Assembly (NCBI GenBank): GCA_041736255.1
Contig: JBGSTZ010000059.1
Location: 1-42,793 of the forward strand
Length of the DNA: 42,793 nucleotides
DNA from: AVCC01 sp041736255
GTDB taxonomy: Bacteria; Pseudomonadota; Gammaproteobacteria; Burkholderiales; Burkholderiaceae_D
Reading direction: 5' to 3'
The notes under the pieces are model-generated. The model was not told the DNA's origin, did no database searches, and was given only the letters and a program-made list of their open reading frames with translations. The first letter of the stretch is position 1; each line of letters begins with the position of its first letter. Positions 15,321-24,435 of the stretch are shown one piece after another. Both the position numbers and the translations under genes were made by a program.

Positions 15321-17312
15321 CTATACAGCATTAATTGGATGGCCGCCGACTGCTTCCTGCACCGCCTGTTGCCGCTTGCGCGCAGCCATCCGATAGCGGC
15401 GGTCGGATGCCGCTAGAAAGCCACCAAAAGCCATGATCAGGCAACCGGCCCAGATCCAGCCCACAAAAGGTTTGTGCTGCACGCGCACCACCCAGGTGTC
15501 CTGACTCGTGGCCTCGCCCAGCGATACGTAGAGATCACGGGTAAAGCCCCGGTCTATCGCCGCTTCGGTCATCGGCATATTTTGCACGGTGTAGTGCCGT
15601 TTCTCCGGCACCATGGTCGCAATCTTCTTGCCGCCGTAGGTGACCTCGAATGTCCCTCGTGCCGCGATGAAGTTAGGACCCTTGATTTCTTGCAGATCGG
15701 TGAAGTGGAAGGTGTATTCGCCGATACTTGTGGTGTCGCCGATGCGCATGCTGACGTCGTTGGCAGCATCCAGACCATTGACCATCGTTACACCTACCAC
15801 GAATACGCCAATACCTGCATGCGCCACCAGCATGCCCCAATAGCTGCGCGGTTGACTGGCAATCCGTTTAAATAGCGAGGTGCCGGATGGCGCATGGCGC
15901 AGGCGCTGCAGCAACTGGGACGTGGTGCCAATAAAGATCCAGACCGCCAGCGTGACACCCACCACCACCATCAGCGATGGTGCCAACATCACCGTCGCAG
16001 CCACTGCAAACAGTCCCGTGCCCAGCGCGATCCAGCGCAAACGGTGCAGCACATCCTTGAAGGACGCGTCTTTCCAGCGCACAAACGGACCGACCGCGAG
16101 CAGCAGCAGGATCGGGATCATCAACGGCACAAATACCGCTTCGAAATACGGCGGGCCAACCGAGATTTTGCCCAGATCGAGCGCATCCAGAAACAACGGA
16201 TACAGTGTGCCCAACAAAACTGTGCCAGCCGCAGCCAGGAACAGTACGTTATTGACCAGTAGAAAGGATTCTCGAGAGAAAAGACTGAATTTGCCGCCTA
16301 GGCCGACCTTGGGTGCGCGCCACGCATACAGCAGCAGCGAGCCGCCGATCACGATCGCCAGGAACACCAGAATAAACAGGCCGCGGCGCGGATCGGTCGC
16401 GAATGCATGCACCGAAGTCAGTACGCCGGAACGCACCAGGAAGGTGCCGAGCAACGACAGCGAGAACGCAATGATGGCAAGCAGCACAGTCCAGTTCTTG
16501 AAGCTGCCGCGCTTTTCGGTAACGGCCAGCGAATGGATCAGCGCTGTGCCGACCAGCCAAGGCATGAACGATGCGTTTTCCACTGCATCCCAGAACCACC
16601 AGCCGCCCCAGCCGAGTTCATAGTAAGCCCAGAAGCTGCCCATGAATATGCCAAGCGTCAAAAACATCCACGCCACCAGCGTCCATGGCCGCGACCAGCG
16701 CGCCCAGGCGGCGTCGAGTTGCCCGCCCATCAGTGCCGCAATCGCGAACGAGAATGCGACCGAAAAGCCGACATAGCCCATGTACAGCAACGGTGGATGG
16801 ATGATCATGCCGAAATCCTGCAGTAACGGATTCAGGTCGCGTCCATCGACAGCGCCCGGTAACAGGCGGTCAAACGGATTGGAAGTAAACAGCATGAAGC
16901 ACAGGAAGCCGACGCTGATCAATCCCATCACACCGAGTACGCGCGCAACAGTTTCATCCGGCAACTGGCGGCTGAACAGTGAAACCGCGAACGTCCACAA
17001 CACCAGCATCCAAACCCATAGCAGCAAAGATCCCTCGTGGCCGCCCCAGGTGCCGGCTATCCGGTAATACATCGGCAACATCGAATTCGAATTGGATGCA
17101 ACATATGTCACCGAAAAATCATTGGTGACAAACGCATAGATCAGGCACACAAAAGCGATAGAAATGAATACGAACTGCCCGGTTGCAGCCGGACGCGCCA
17201 TCGCCATCCAGCGCGCATTGCCGCGAAACGATCCTGCGATCGGAAGAACACCCTGTACCAGCGCCAGGCACAGCGCCAGCATCAAAGAAAAATTACCGAG
17301 TTCAGGAATCAT
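15321..17312 (-). CDS. ccmF: Haem lyase subunit CcmF
   Basis: Large polytopic membrane protein (663 residues, about 15 helices) that attaches haem to apocytochrome c with CcmH and CcmI. The tryptophan-rich WWD haem-handling motif is plain: WGGWWFWDAVENASFMPWL near residue 235. Conserved segments FTSNPFDRL and HPPLLYMGYVGF, with their haem-ligand histidine neighbourhood, are also present. Its start overlaps the ccmE stop (ATGA). Full length and apparently functional. Confidence 0.95.
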   Translation of the reverse strand: MIPELGNFSLMLALCLALVQGVLPIAGSFRGNARWMAMARPAATGQFVFISIAFVCLIYAFVTNDFSVTYVASNSNSMLPMYYRIAGTWGGHEGSLLLWVWMLVLWTFAVSLFSRQLPDETVARVLGVMGLISVGFLCFMLFTSNPFDRLLPGAVDGRDLNPLLQDFGMIIHPPLLYMGYVGFSVAFSFAIAALMGGQLDAAWARWSRPWTLVAWMFLTLGIFMGSFWAYYELGWGGWWFWDAVENASFMPWLVGTALIHSLAVTEKRGSFKNWTVLLAIIAFSLSLLGTFLVRSGVLTSVHAFATDPRRGLFILVFLAIVIGGSLLLYAWRAPKVGLGGKFSLFSRESFLLVNNVLFLAAAGTVLLGTLYPLFLDALDLGKISVGPPYFEAVFVPLMIPILLLLAVGPFVRWKDASFKDVLHRLRWIALGTGLFAVAATVMLAPSLMVVVGVTLAVWIFIGTTSQLLQRLRHAPSGTSLFKRIASQPRSYWGMLVAHAGIGVFVVGVTMVNGLDAANDVSMRIGDTTSIGEYTFHFTDLQEIKGPNFIAARGTFEVTYGGKKIATMVPEKRHYTVQNMPMTEAAIDRGFTRDLYVSLGEATSQDTWVVRVQHKPFVGWIWAGCLIMAFGGFLAASDRRYRMAARKRQQAVQEAVGGHPINAV

Positions 17313-17806
17313 TTTGCACCCTTGGTTTGGTTGCCGCCGGTGACAACACTAGCACCGGTGGCTTGATTGGCTTCTTCGCCTTTTTTCATTGCATAAGCGG
17401 CATCTGGCGGCATGTAATTTTCATCATGCTTGGCCAGCACTTCGTCGGCCAGGAACACCTTGTCATTGCCAAGCTTGCCCTGCGCAACCACGCCTTTTCC
17501 TTCCTTGAACAGATCAGGCAGACTGCCGCGATAATGGACACGGACGCGCTGCACTTTGTCGGTCACGACGAAAGCCACGGTCACGCCGTCCGGCTGTCGT
17601 TTTAGACTGCCATTCTCGACCATCCCGCCCATGCGGAAGTTGGTACCTTGCGGCGCTTCGCCGGCCATGATCTGGGTCGGCGTAAAAAAAAATACGAGGT
17701 TCTTCTGAAATGCTGATAGCACTAGCCACGCTGCCAAGGCCAGAGTAGCCAGACCAGCGGCGATCAGGATCAGGCGCTTATGCCTTGGTTTCATTCTTTG
17801 ATTCAT
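17309..17806 (-). CDS. ccmE: Periplasmic haem chaperone CcmE
   Basis: CcmE binds haem covalently and carries it from CcmC to CcmF. Seen: an N-terminal anchor helix (RLILIAAGLATLALAAWLVL), a beta-barrel OB-fold core (NFRMGGMVENGSL...VAFVVTDKVQRVRVHYRG) and the haem-binding LAKHDENYMP with the conserved His. The true start is the ATG at 17806, which overlaps the ccmD stop (ATGA); a longer upstream reading frame is only overlap with ccmD. 165 residues. Confidence 0.93.
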   Translation of the reverse strand: MNQRMKPRHKRLILIAAGLATLALAAWLVLSAFQKNLVFFFTPTQIMAGEAPQGTNFRMGGMVENGSLKRQPDGVTVAFVVTDKVQRVRVHYRGSLPDLFKEGKGVVAQGKLGNDKVFLADEVLAKHDENYMPPDAAYAMKKGEEANQATGASVVTGGNQTKGAK

Positions 17807-17994
17807 TGTTTGTTCTCTGTGCGCCGCGCAATGGATGTGCGCGCTTTGGCGAGTTGTGCGCGGATCGTTTTGCTGCGCTGTGTCAAAAGCAGGACTTCCC
17901 CCGCCATGCATCCGAAGACAACCACAAACGAACCCCACACGTACAACCCATAGCCGCCCATCGCGAAAAAATCATCCCAGCTTTCCCAAATCAT
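17803..17994 (-). CDS. ccmD: Haem exporter subunit CcmD
   Basis: A 63-residue single-helix membrane protein (YGLYVWGSFVVVFGCMAGEVLLL) with a basic cytoplasmic tail. CcmD is needed to release haem-loaded CcmE from the CcmABC complex. Identity rests on size, the MGGYGLYVWGS pattern and its place between ccmC and ccmE, both of which it overlaps by a few bases. Confidence 0.88.
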   Translation of the reverse strand: MIWESWDDFFAMGGYGLYVWGSFVVVFGCMAGEVLLLTQRSKTIRAQLAKARTSIARRTENKQ

Positions 17995-18773
17995 TTTTTT
18001 AACTCCATGTATTTCTTGACCCAGTCAGTGTGCCGCTCACGCTCCAGCACGATGCAGCGAACGCGTAGCAACGTCATCGCGATGGTGTAGGCCCAGAAGG
18101 CCAGCGCCATGAGCAGCATGCCCAGCAGCATGGTCATCGCCATGGTCGGCGCACTCGTCATATTGATCGACGAGCCCTGATGCAGCGTGTTCCACCATTG
18201 CACGGAAAAATAAATGACCGGAACATTGATGACGCCAACTAGTGCCAGCACCGCGCCGGCCCTGTCAGCGCGCCGCGGCTCGTCAATGGATGCCTGCAGC
18301 GCCATGAAGCCGACATACAGAAACAGCAGGATCAACTCGGACGTCAGGCGTGCATCCCAGACCCACCAAGCGCCCCAGGTCGGCTTGCCCCACAAAGCGC
18401 CGGTCCACAGTGCGAGAACAGTGAACATGGCGCCGGTGGGTGCCAGCGCGCTGGCCATCATGGATGACATGCGCGTATTGAAGGCCAGGCCGATGGCGGC
18501 CCAAAACGCCATGAGCAGATAGACGAACATCGACATCCATGCAGCCGGTACGTGCAGGAAGATGATGCGGTACGCGTCGCCCTGCTGGTGATCGGTCGGT
18601 GCGACGAAGAAGCCGATATACAAGCCAATCACGCCAAGGATCACTGCAATAACGAAAAACCAGGGAATCAGTTTTCCCGCAATTGGGAAAAAGGTCTGAG
18701 GCGACGCATACTTGAACCAGCGAATCCGGCTCGACTCTGCGCTATCGGAAAGAATGTTGTTGGAGATAGACAC
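17991..18773 (-). CDS. ccmC: Haem exporter/handling protein CcmC
   Basis: Six-helix membrane protein that loads haem onto CcmE. The WWD motif appears as WGAWWVWDARLTSEL, with flanking haem-ligand histidines in FLHVPAAWMS and WNTLHQGSSI. No ATG exists near the N-terminus: a GTG at 18773 behind GGGAG is chosen, with a TTG at 18791 as alternative. About 180 bases without a gene separate it from ccmB; no hairpin or promoter stood out there. Confidence 0.92.
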   Translation of the reverse strand: MSISNNILSDSAESSRIRWFKYASPQTFFPIAGKLIPWFFVIAVILGVIGLYIGFFVAPTDHQQGDAYRIIFLHVPAAWMSMFVYLLMAFWAAIGLAFNTRMSSMMASALAPTGAMFTVLALWTGALWGKPTWGAWWVWDARLTSELILLFLYVGFMALQASIDEPRRADRAGAVLALVGVINVPVIYFSVQWWNTLHQGSSINMTSAPTMAMTMLLGMLLMALAFWAYTIAMTLLRVRCIVLERERHTDWVKKYMELKK

Positions 18774-18956
18774 CGGTGGTAATGCTCCCAAAATTATGGT
18801 CCGGACGGCTAGGCGGTGGTGCTAGCAAGCCGGATAATCAAACTTATCGAAATGAGAAAGAGGCACATACAGCCGTGCCGCCCGGCATGGCCTAAATAAA
18901 CGCCATCGCGTAGCAATCCGAATATGGCTTCTGGTTAAAGCAAATACTGCGCCATG

Positions 18957-19625
18957 TCATTCGAGAGAAATGCGCAGCGCTGCAGCCGTAGCCCATGGCG
19001 CTAACGCCGCCGCGCCTGCCAGTACGCCTCCCAGCAACAGCAGATGTGCGCTGCCGCCAAGTCCGCTGGCTTGGGCCCCCACCGCGCCGGCGCCGAAGAT
19101 CAGAACTGGGATATACAGCGGCAGCACCAGCAGCGATACCAGCACGCCGCCGCCGCGCACGCCGAGCGTCAGCGCGGCACCGATCGCGCCGATCAGGCTC
19201 AATACCGGTGTTCCGATCAGCAGGCTGAAAAACAGTACCGCAACCGACGCGCGCGGCAGGTCGAACTGTACCGCGAGCAAAGGTGCCAGCAATACCAGGG
19301 GCAAGCCCGAGACCAGCCAATGCGCAATCACCTTGCCGATCACGATCACCGTGAGCGGCTCAGCAGACAGCAGCAATTGTTCCAGCGTGCCGTCGGCATA
19401 ATCGAGCGCAAACAAGCGCCCGAGCGCCAGCATCGACGCCAGCAGAGCGGCCACCCAGAGAATGCCCGGCGCCATGGTGCGCAGCAGCGCCGGCTCCGGC
19501 CCGACTCCGAGCGGGAACAGGGTCGCCACAATAACAAAAAAGAATAAGGTGGTCAGCACGTCAGAACGGCGCCGAAACGCCAGCAACAGGTCGCGCCGGA
19601 TCACGCAGTTGAGCGCCTTCAGCAT
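18957..19625 (-). CDS. ccmB: Haem exporter ABC permease CcmB
   Basis: Membrane subunit of the CcmAB transporter that powers release of haem-CcmE. A 222-residue, six-helix protein with the family N-terminus (VIRRDLLLAFRRRSDVLTTLFFF) and LDYADGTLEQLLLS. The ATG at 19625 overlaps the end of ccmA; longer upstream frames overlap ccmA and are not real. Confidence 0.92.
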   Translation of the reverse strand: MLKALNCVIRRDLLLAFRRRSDVLTTLFFFVIVATLFPLGVGPEPALLRTMAPGILWVAALLASMLALGRLFALDYADGTLEQLLLSAEPLTVIVIGKVIAHWLVSGLPLVLLAPLLAVQFDLPRASVAVLFFSLLIGTPVLSLIGAIGAALTLGVRGGGVLVSLLVLPLYIPVLIFGAGAVGAQASGLGGSAHLLLLGGVLAGAAALAPWATAAALRISLE

Positions 19626-20266
19626 GCGGCATCCCGGCTCAGATCGAGGCGCAGCAAGCGTTGCGCGCTCAGATCGATTTCCTGATGCGTGGTGTAAATA
19701 ATCATGCCGCCGTGTGCCAAGTGCTGGTTCAGCGTGCCGCATAGTTGCGTGACCGCGTTCTGATCGAGCGCCGTAAATGGCTCGTCGAGAATCCACAATG
19801 TCGCCTTTATACCGGTCAGCAGCCGCGCCAGCGCGACACGTTTGCGTTGTCCTTGCGACAAGGCACGGGTCGGCAGATCGGCGGCTTGGCCCAGACCGAG
19901 CTGTTCGAGTGCGCCGTACGCTGCATCGCGGCTGACCGGATTGCCCGACAGGGTTGAAGCGACGACGACGTTTTCCCACGCTACCAGATCGTCTTTCACG
20001 CCGTTTGCGTGGCCAAGATAGATCATCTGACTGCAGAATTCTTCGCGCACTGCGCGTATGTTGCGGCCGTGCCAGCGCACTTCCCCCGCGGCCGGAAATG
20101 CCAGTCCGCACAGCATGCGCAGCAGACTGGTTTTGCCGCTGCCATTAGTACCGGCGACACGCATTGCGTCACCCGCTTCGATGTCGAAATTGATGTCACT
20201 GAACAGCTGTCGCTCGCCGCGCGTGCAAGCAAGCTGATACGCCTGCAAAGTCATTGCCACCTCCAT
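19619..20266 (-). CDS. ccmA: Haem exporter ATP-binding protein CcmA
   Basis: ABC ATPase partner of CcmB. Walker A is AGTNGSGKTSLL near residue 33, the ABC signature LSQGQRKRVALARL near residue 135 and Walker B LWILDEPFTALD near residue 158, with an H-switch THQE near 195. 215 residues. It lies 60 bases after moaA with no obvious terminator, so moaA-ccmABCDEFGHI probably form one transcript. Confidence 0.94.
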   Translation of the reverse strand: MEVAMTLQAYQLACTRGERQLFSDINFDIEAGDAMRVAGTNGSGKTSLLRMLCGLAFPAAGEVRWHGRNIRAVREEFCSQMIYLGHANGVKDDLVAWENVVVASTLSGNPVSRDAAYGALEQLGLGQAADLPTRALSQGQRKRVALARLLTGIKATLWILDEPFTALDQNAVTQLCGTLNQHLAHGGMIIYTTHQEIDLSAQRLLRLDLSRDAAC

Positions 20267-20326
20267 TGACGCACGAGGGGACAGCAGTCTACTTCGTGAG
20301 CGTAGGCGAAAATCCGGTATTTCGGT

Positions 20327-21298
20327 TTATCCACCGGTCGAGGCCATGATGCGAATGATCTTGCCGGGATTGGTCTGAAAATCGTGTTGCTTGGGCTTGC
20401 GCATGACTGCATCGCGAATTACGTCAGCAATTTCCTGATCAGTTGCTCCCCGGCGCAACAATGGCAATAGTTCAAGGCGGTCTTCCTGTCCGAGACAGAG
20501 ATGCAGCGTGCCGGTTACTGAAACCCGAACCCGGTTGCATGTTTCGCAAAAATGCTGGGATAGGGGAGTAATAAATCCGAGCGAAAAAGATCGGTCCGGA
20601 GTTGTCAGGTAACGCGCCGGGCCGCCGCCAGGGATGACATGATCGACCAGATCGAAGCGCTGGCGCAATTGTCCAATGAGCGGCTGGAGAGATGACGTGC
20701 CGAGCTGGCGTGCGGCGTCGCCTATGGGCATGTTTTCGATCAGGCGCAAGACGAAACCGCGTGCCATGCAGTATTCGATCATGGCGTCCAGCTCGTCTCC
20801 GTTGACTTCCGGCAACCAGACCATGTTGATTTTAATGAGGCGAAACCCACTTTCGCGCGCGACTTCAAGCCCTGCAAGGACATCTGGCAGAACATCGCGT
20901 CGAGTCAATGCCTGAAATCGTTCAGGCGACAGCGTGTCCAGGCTGACATTCAGCCGCGTTACGCCGGCGGCCCGGAGCTTGGGGGCAAATTGCTGCAAGC
21001 GTGTGCCATTGGTACTGACCGAAAGATCGTGTAAGCCGGGAAGTTGCCCGATACTTTGGGCAAGATCGTCAATTCTGGCTCTGACCAGGGGTTCGCCGCC
21101 AGTGAGGCGGATTCTGGAGACGCCAAGATCAACAAATATCCGGCTTACCCGGATGATTTCATCGAAACTCAACCAACGCTCGCGGATTTCGTAATCGTCG
21201 AACTCGGGCGGTATGCAATAAGCACACCGCAAATCGCAACGATCTGTCACGGATAAGCGAAGATAGTCTATTCGGCGTCCATAAGCATCAGTTAGCAT
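20327..21298 (-). CDS. moaA: GTP 3',8-cyclase MoaA (molybdenum cofactor biosynthesis)
   Basis: Radical SAM enzyme for the first step of molybdopterin synthesis. N-terminal [4Fe-4S] motif CDLRCAYC (CxxxCxxC), SAM-binding LTGGEPL, C-terminal second cluster CETCNRVR plus a downstream Cys in LHLCLG, and the essential C-terminal Gly-Gly (STGG). 323 residues, complete. ATG at 21298 has a weak ribosome site. A host surely has its own moaA, so a copy placed between the molybdoenzyme operon and ccm suggests the island brings its own cofactor supply. Confidence 0.94.
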   Translation of the reverse strand: MLTDAYGRRIDYLRLSVTDRCDLRCAYCIPPEFDDYEIRERWLSFDEIIRVSRIFVDLGVSRIRLTGGEPLVRARIDDLAQSIGQLPGLHDLSVSTNGTRLQQFAPKLRAAGVTRLNVSLDTLSPERFQALTRRDVLPDVLAGLEVARESGFRLIKINMVWLPEVNGDELDAMIEYCMARGFVLRLIENMPIGDAARQLGTSSLQPLIGQLRQRFDLVDHVIPGGGPARYLTTPDRSFSLGFITPLSQHFCETCNRVRVSVTGTLHLCLGQEDRLELLPLLRRGATDQEIADVIRDAVMRKPKQHDFQTNPGKIIRIMASTGG

Positions 21299-21319
21299 CA
21301 AATCATATCTTTACAAAAA

Positions 21320-21358
21320 ACCAATACAGATTGCTCCACACCTATTCTAAAGAGGTGG
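21320..21358 (-). terminator. Possible weak terminator after the cytochrome c gene
   Basis: On the minus strand, downstream of the cytochrome c stop, a short imperfect hairpin (CCACC...GGTGTGG) and a 4-bp stem CAAT/ATTG are followed by a run of six T. The stems are weak, so it may only attenuate and allow read-through into moaA. Confidence 0.3.
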
Positions 21359-21373
21359 AACCAGTGAAATCTA

Positions 21374-21691
21374 TCACTTCAATGTCAGGATGTATTCCAC
21401 CATAATTTTGATGTCGGCCTCCTTGACTGTGGCATTAGGCGGCATTGGAATTGGACCCCAGGTACCCTTGGTACCTTTCTTGACCTTGGTAATGAGTTGT
21501 TCTGCGGCGGCGGAATCCCCTGCGTATTTTTTACCAATGTCGTTCCAAGCAGGCCCAACTAACTTCTTGTCTATGGAGTGACATGCCATACAGTTGTTTT
21601 TCTTGGCGAGGTCCATAGCCGCGGCTTGGTCGGCCGCAAGCGCCGGGAGGGAAAAGGTGGCCATGACGGCGAGGGCAAGAATTTTTTTCAT
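21374..21691 (-). CDS. Small periplasmic class I cytochrome c
   Basis: A 105-residue exported monohaem cytochrome. It has a signal peptide (MKKILALAVMATFSLPALA), the haem-attachment motif CMACH near residue 35 and a downstream Met ligand in IPMPPNATV, as in c551/c552-type electron carriers. Encoded 55 bases after the molybdoenzyme gene on the same strand with an AGGAAA ribosome site. It is the likely electron donor linking the respiratory chain to the Rieske subunit. Confidence 0.92.
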   Translation of the reverse strand: MKKILALAVMATFSLPALAADQAAAMDLAKKNNCMACHSIDKKLVGPAWNDIGKKYAGDSAAAEQLITKVKKGTKGTWGPIPMPPNATVKEADIKIMVEYILTLK

Positions 21692-21746
21692 AATATTTTC
21701 CTAACAGTGGTGAAGGCGGTACCCGGCGGGTACCGCCATAACATGG

Positions 21747-24425
21747 TCAAACGATATTGCGTGGCTTCAGGCTCATCTGCGTGAAACTGTGCTTGTAGGG
21801 CGACTCACCGATTTTGTTCAGTACGCCGCGTCCGAGCTTATAGCGATAGTTGTTAGTCATCGGATCGGGCACCGCCGAAACGACAGCGTTGGCAGGCGAC
21901 TTCGGAAAATTGAAGTTGGCTTGGGCGACTCCGGGGCGCATCTCGTCGGAGACAACGGCGACAGTCTGAAATTTTCCAACCGTGGTCATGATGTGTCCGT
22001 CTTTCATCAACTGGTCGAAGGTTAGGTCGGCATCCAGCACTCCTTGCGGCTGGCCGGTCTGGATATACACCGTATCATTCACCACTTCGACATAGTCACC
22101 CGACTCGATACCTTTTTTCTTCGCATCGTCCGGATGAATGAAGATGAAGCCTTCTGGCCAGCGCTGCGAGAGATAGGGCTTGCGAAGGTCGTCAAAACCG
22201 GATTGCCAGGTTTCATTGACACGCCCATTAGTGACCCAAATTTCGTCCTTCTCTGCACGCGGCTTGATGGCTTCGTAGAACTGAATCCAGCCCGGGTACT
22301 TCCACGGTGTCTTGAGCAGGATTGCTTTGCCGCTATGGGTGTTGAAGGCGGACATCACCTTGAGCGGCACAGTGGTCCCTTCAATTTCGCCCCAGTCGTT
22401 ATCGGGGTCATGCAGGCGTACGGTACCAACCAGCTTGCCTTCGCGCTCACGGATCGGGGTCTGGATACCAGTGGTGCCATAGGTGCGCAGCAGTTCCTGG
22501 GCCTTGATGCCTTTCGCCTTGGCCTGCATCGCCAACGGATGGTAATTGAGTACCCCACCCCGCGAGAAGCGGGCAGCCTCTTCAAAGACGTCGTTGGAAT
22601 CCTTCCAGTCATAGCTGCCATCCTTGTCGAAGCCCATTGTCTGGGCAAATTTCTGGATGATCCACCAATCTGGCTTGGCCTCGCCCGGGGCGTCGTAGAA
22701 CTTACTGTAGAGACGTAGGCGGCGCTCCGAATTGCAACGGGTGAAGTTATCTTCGCCCCAGGATGAGGCCGGAAAGACGATATCGGAAAACTCGGTACCG
22801 ATAGGGGCCACCGGATAGAGATCGGTGTTGGCCATCACCATCCCGCCCGAGTCGACACGCTTCTTTAGCGTTTCAAAAATTGCCGCACGATCCAGGCTGG
22901 TGATCTGATGCGGGTTCTCGCTGGTCAGTTCGCGCATCTTTTTCTCCAACGCATTCGAACCCATCATGGCGGCGATCCAAGTGGTGCCGATCACCCAGGC
23001 GAAGCGCATGTTACCTTCCATCAGCCAGAGGTCTAGATTGAAACTCTTTTTGCGCCGCCCTGGATGTTTCTCCGGCGACAGCCAGCCGGAGCCGCCGCCG
23101 GCAGACAGACCGCCACGTTGGTGGCCACCGCCGCGGGAAATCATGCGCCCCGACCGATTGCCGGCGCCGCAAATCAGTCCGATCGCGGCGAATGAGGCGG
23201 AGTTCATGTAGTTATTCGACCAGTAGTTGCCTTTTTCGCACATAAATGAGGCTTTCGGGTGCGATCCATCGGCTTTGGGTTTTGCGATCCACTCGGCGGC
23301 CTTCTTGATGTCGTCCGGATTGAGGCCGGTGATCTTCGCCGCCACATCGAGTTTTGATTCTTCTTGCGAAAGGATGAATTTCTGGTAGTCGGGCCAATCG
23401 GACTGCCAAGTACCCCAGGTAGTGCGCCACTGCCAGCCGGTATTGCGCGTGCCGCGTCCGTAGCCTTCATCCACCTCCCAGGAATTGGCGATCCACTTGT
23501 CGATGAACGCCTGATCCTGCCACTTGTTCTCGATGATGATGCGTGCCAGTGCCAGGTGCAGTACGGTATCGGTGCCGGGAATGATTGGCAGCCACAGGCC
23601 GCGTCCTTCTCGAAGCGACCACGCGACACCCGTTGTCTGGTGTGGGGTAACGTAAATAAACTTCTTGTCGCCTGGCATCATGTGCGAGGTAAACAATACC
23701 GTTTTCGTCTCGTAAGGATCGACGCCAGACAGGAAGGCAACTTCGGAATCGGCCCAGTCCTGATAGCTGGAAGCGAAAGAGTCGATGCCCGCATCGTCGA
23801 GGCCGGTCGCGTCGTTGGTGGCCGAACACTTGTCGTGCCAGGCGAAAGCCGGCGTGCCGATGCTGGTCATAGCCAGCTTGGTGATCGCGTAGACGTTCTC
23901 AAAGTATTGGTATGAATGGGATTTGACTGCCCACGCATGCTCTCCGTATTTGGCGATTATGTACTTTGAAATGTCGGCCATCGCTTCGGTGGCAAGGTCC
24001 CAACTGACTGGGGTCAGCTTGCCGTTGACCCGGATCATTGGGTGCTGCAGGCGCTCGCGGGTACGGTTGTCCGGGTTGTAGCACTTCTCGGCCAGAGTAC
24101 CGCCACGGATAGAGTGATTACCGCCGACGTTGACCACGGTAGCGTCCTTGTCCGGCACCACAACAACGTGGTGCTGCTTACCTTTGAAACTGACAATGTT
24201 ATGTTGAGCCGGGCTGATCCAACTACTCATCATCTGCTGATGCGGGAAGTCGGCCTTTAGGGCGTTCTGTGCAGCTTTGGCACCGCCTTCCTTGCCCACC
24301 GGCCAGCGATAGACTTTGTAGCCGCAGGCCACCGTGCAATAGTCACAAGCTGTGGTCAGGACATCTGCGTCCTTCGGAGGTAGCGGAACAAAATCTTTGG
24401 CAGTGTATTTCACTTCTTTACTCAT
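21747..24425 (-). CDS. idrA: Iodate reductase-like molybdopterin catalytic subunit (arsenite-oxidase family)
   Basis: DMSO-reductase-family molybdoenzyme of the arsenite oxidase branch, 892 residues. The [3Fe-4S] site is exact: C27-x2-C30-x3-C34-x70-S105, as in AioA. There is no own signal peptide; it would be exported by the Tat signal of the Rieske partner. In AioA the substrate pocket uses a His after a conserved Cys and an Arg-x3-His pair. Here the Cys is followed by Ser (C200-S201) while R431-x3-H435 in RGGGHQRGG is kept, so the pocket is altered. Together with two di-haem peroxidase genes in the same operon, this argues for IdrA (periplasmic iodate reduction) rather than AioA. AAGGAGA precedes the ATG. 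Substrate assignment is inference. Confidence 0.82.
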   Translation of the reverse strand: MSKEVKYTAKDFVPLPPKDADVLTTACDYCTVACGYKVYRWPVGKEGGAKAAQNALKADFPHQQMMSSWISPAQHNIVSFKGKQHHVVVVPDKDATVVNVGGNHSIRGGTLAEKCYNPDNRTRERLQHPMIRVNGKLTPVSWDLATEAMADISKYIIAKYGEHAWAVKSHSYQYFENVYAITKLAMTSIGTPAFAWHDKCSATNDATGLDDAGIDSFASSYQDWADSEVAFLSGVDPYETKTVLFTSHMMPGDKKFIYVTPHQTTGVAWSLREGRGLWLPIIPGTDTVLHLALARIIIENKWQDQAFIDKWIANSWEVDEGYGRGTRNTGWQWRTTWGTWQSDWPDYQKFILSQEESKLDVAAKITGLNPDDIKKAAEWIAKPKADGSHPKASFMCEKGNYWSNNYMNSASFAAIGLICGAGNRSGRMISRGGGHQRGGLSAGGGSGWLSPEKHPGRRKKSFNLDLWLMEGNMRFAWVIGTTWIAAMMGSNALEKKMRELTSENPHQITSLDRAAIFETLKKRVDSGGMVMANTDLYPVAPIGTEFSDIVFPASSWGEDNFTRCNSERRLRLYSKFYDAPGEAKPDWWIIQKFAQTMGFDKDGSYDWKDSNDVFEEAARFSRGGVLNYHPLAMQAKAKGIKAQELLRTYGTTGIQTPIREREGKLVGTVRLHDPDNDWGEIEGTTVPLKVMSAFNTHSGKAILLKTPWKYPGWIQFYEAIKPRAEKDEIWVTNGRVNETWQSGFDDLRKPYLSQRWPEGFIFIHPDDAKKKGIESGDYVEVVNDTVYIQTGQPQGVLDADLTFDQLMKDGHIMTTVGKFQTVAVVSDEMRPGVAQANFNFPKSPANAVVSAVPDPMTNNYRYKLGRGVLNKIGESPYKHSFTQMSLKPRNIV

Positions 24426-24435
24426 ACTGTTCTCC

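Noticed and set aside
15880..17605. Long plus-strand open frames opposite ccmF and ccmE
   Set aside because: They are antisense to well-recognised ccm genes, have composition typical of GC-rich shadow frames and no ribosome sites.
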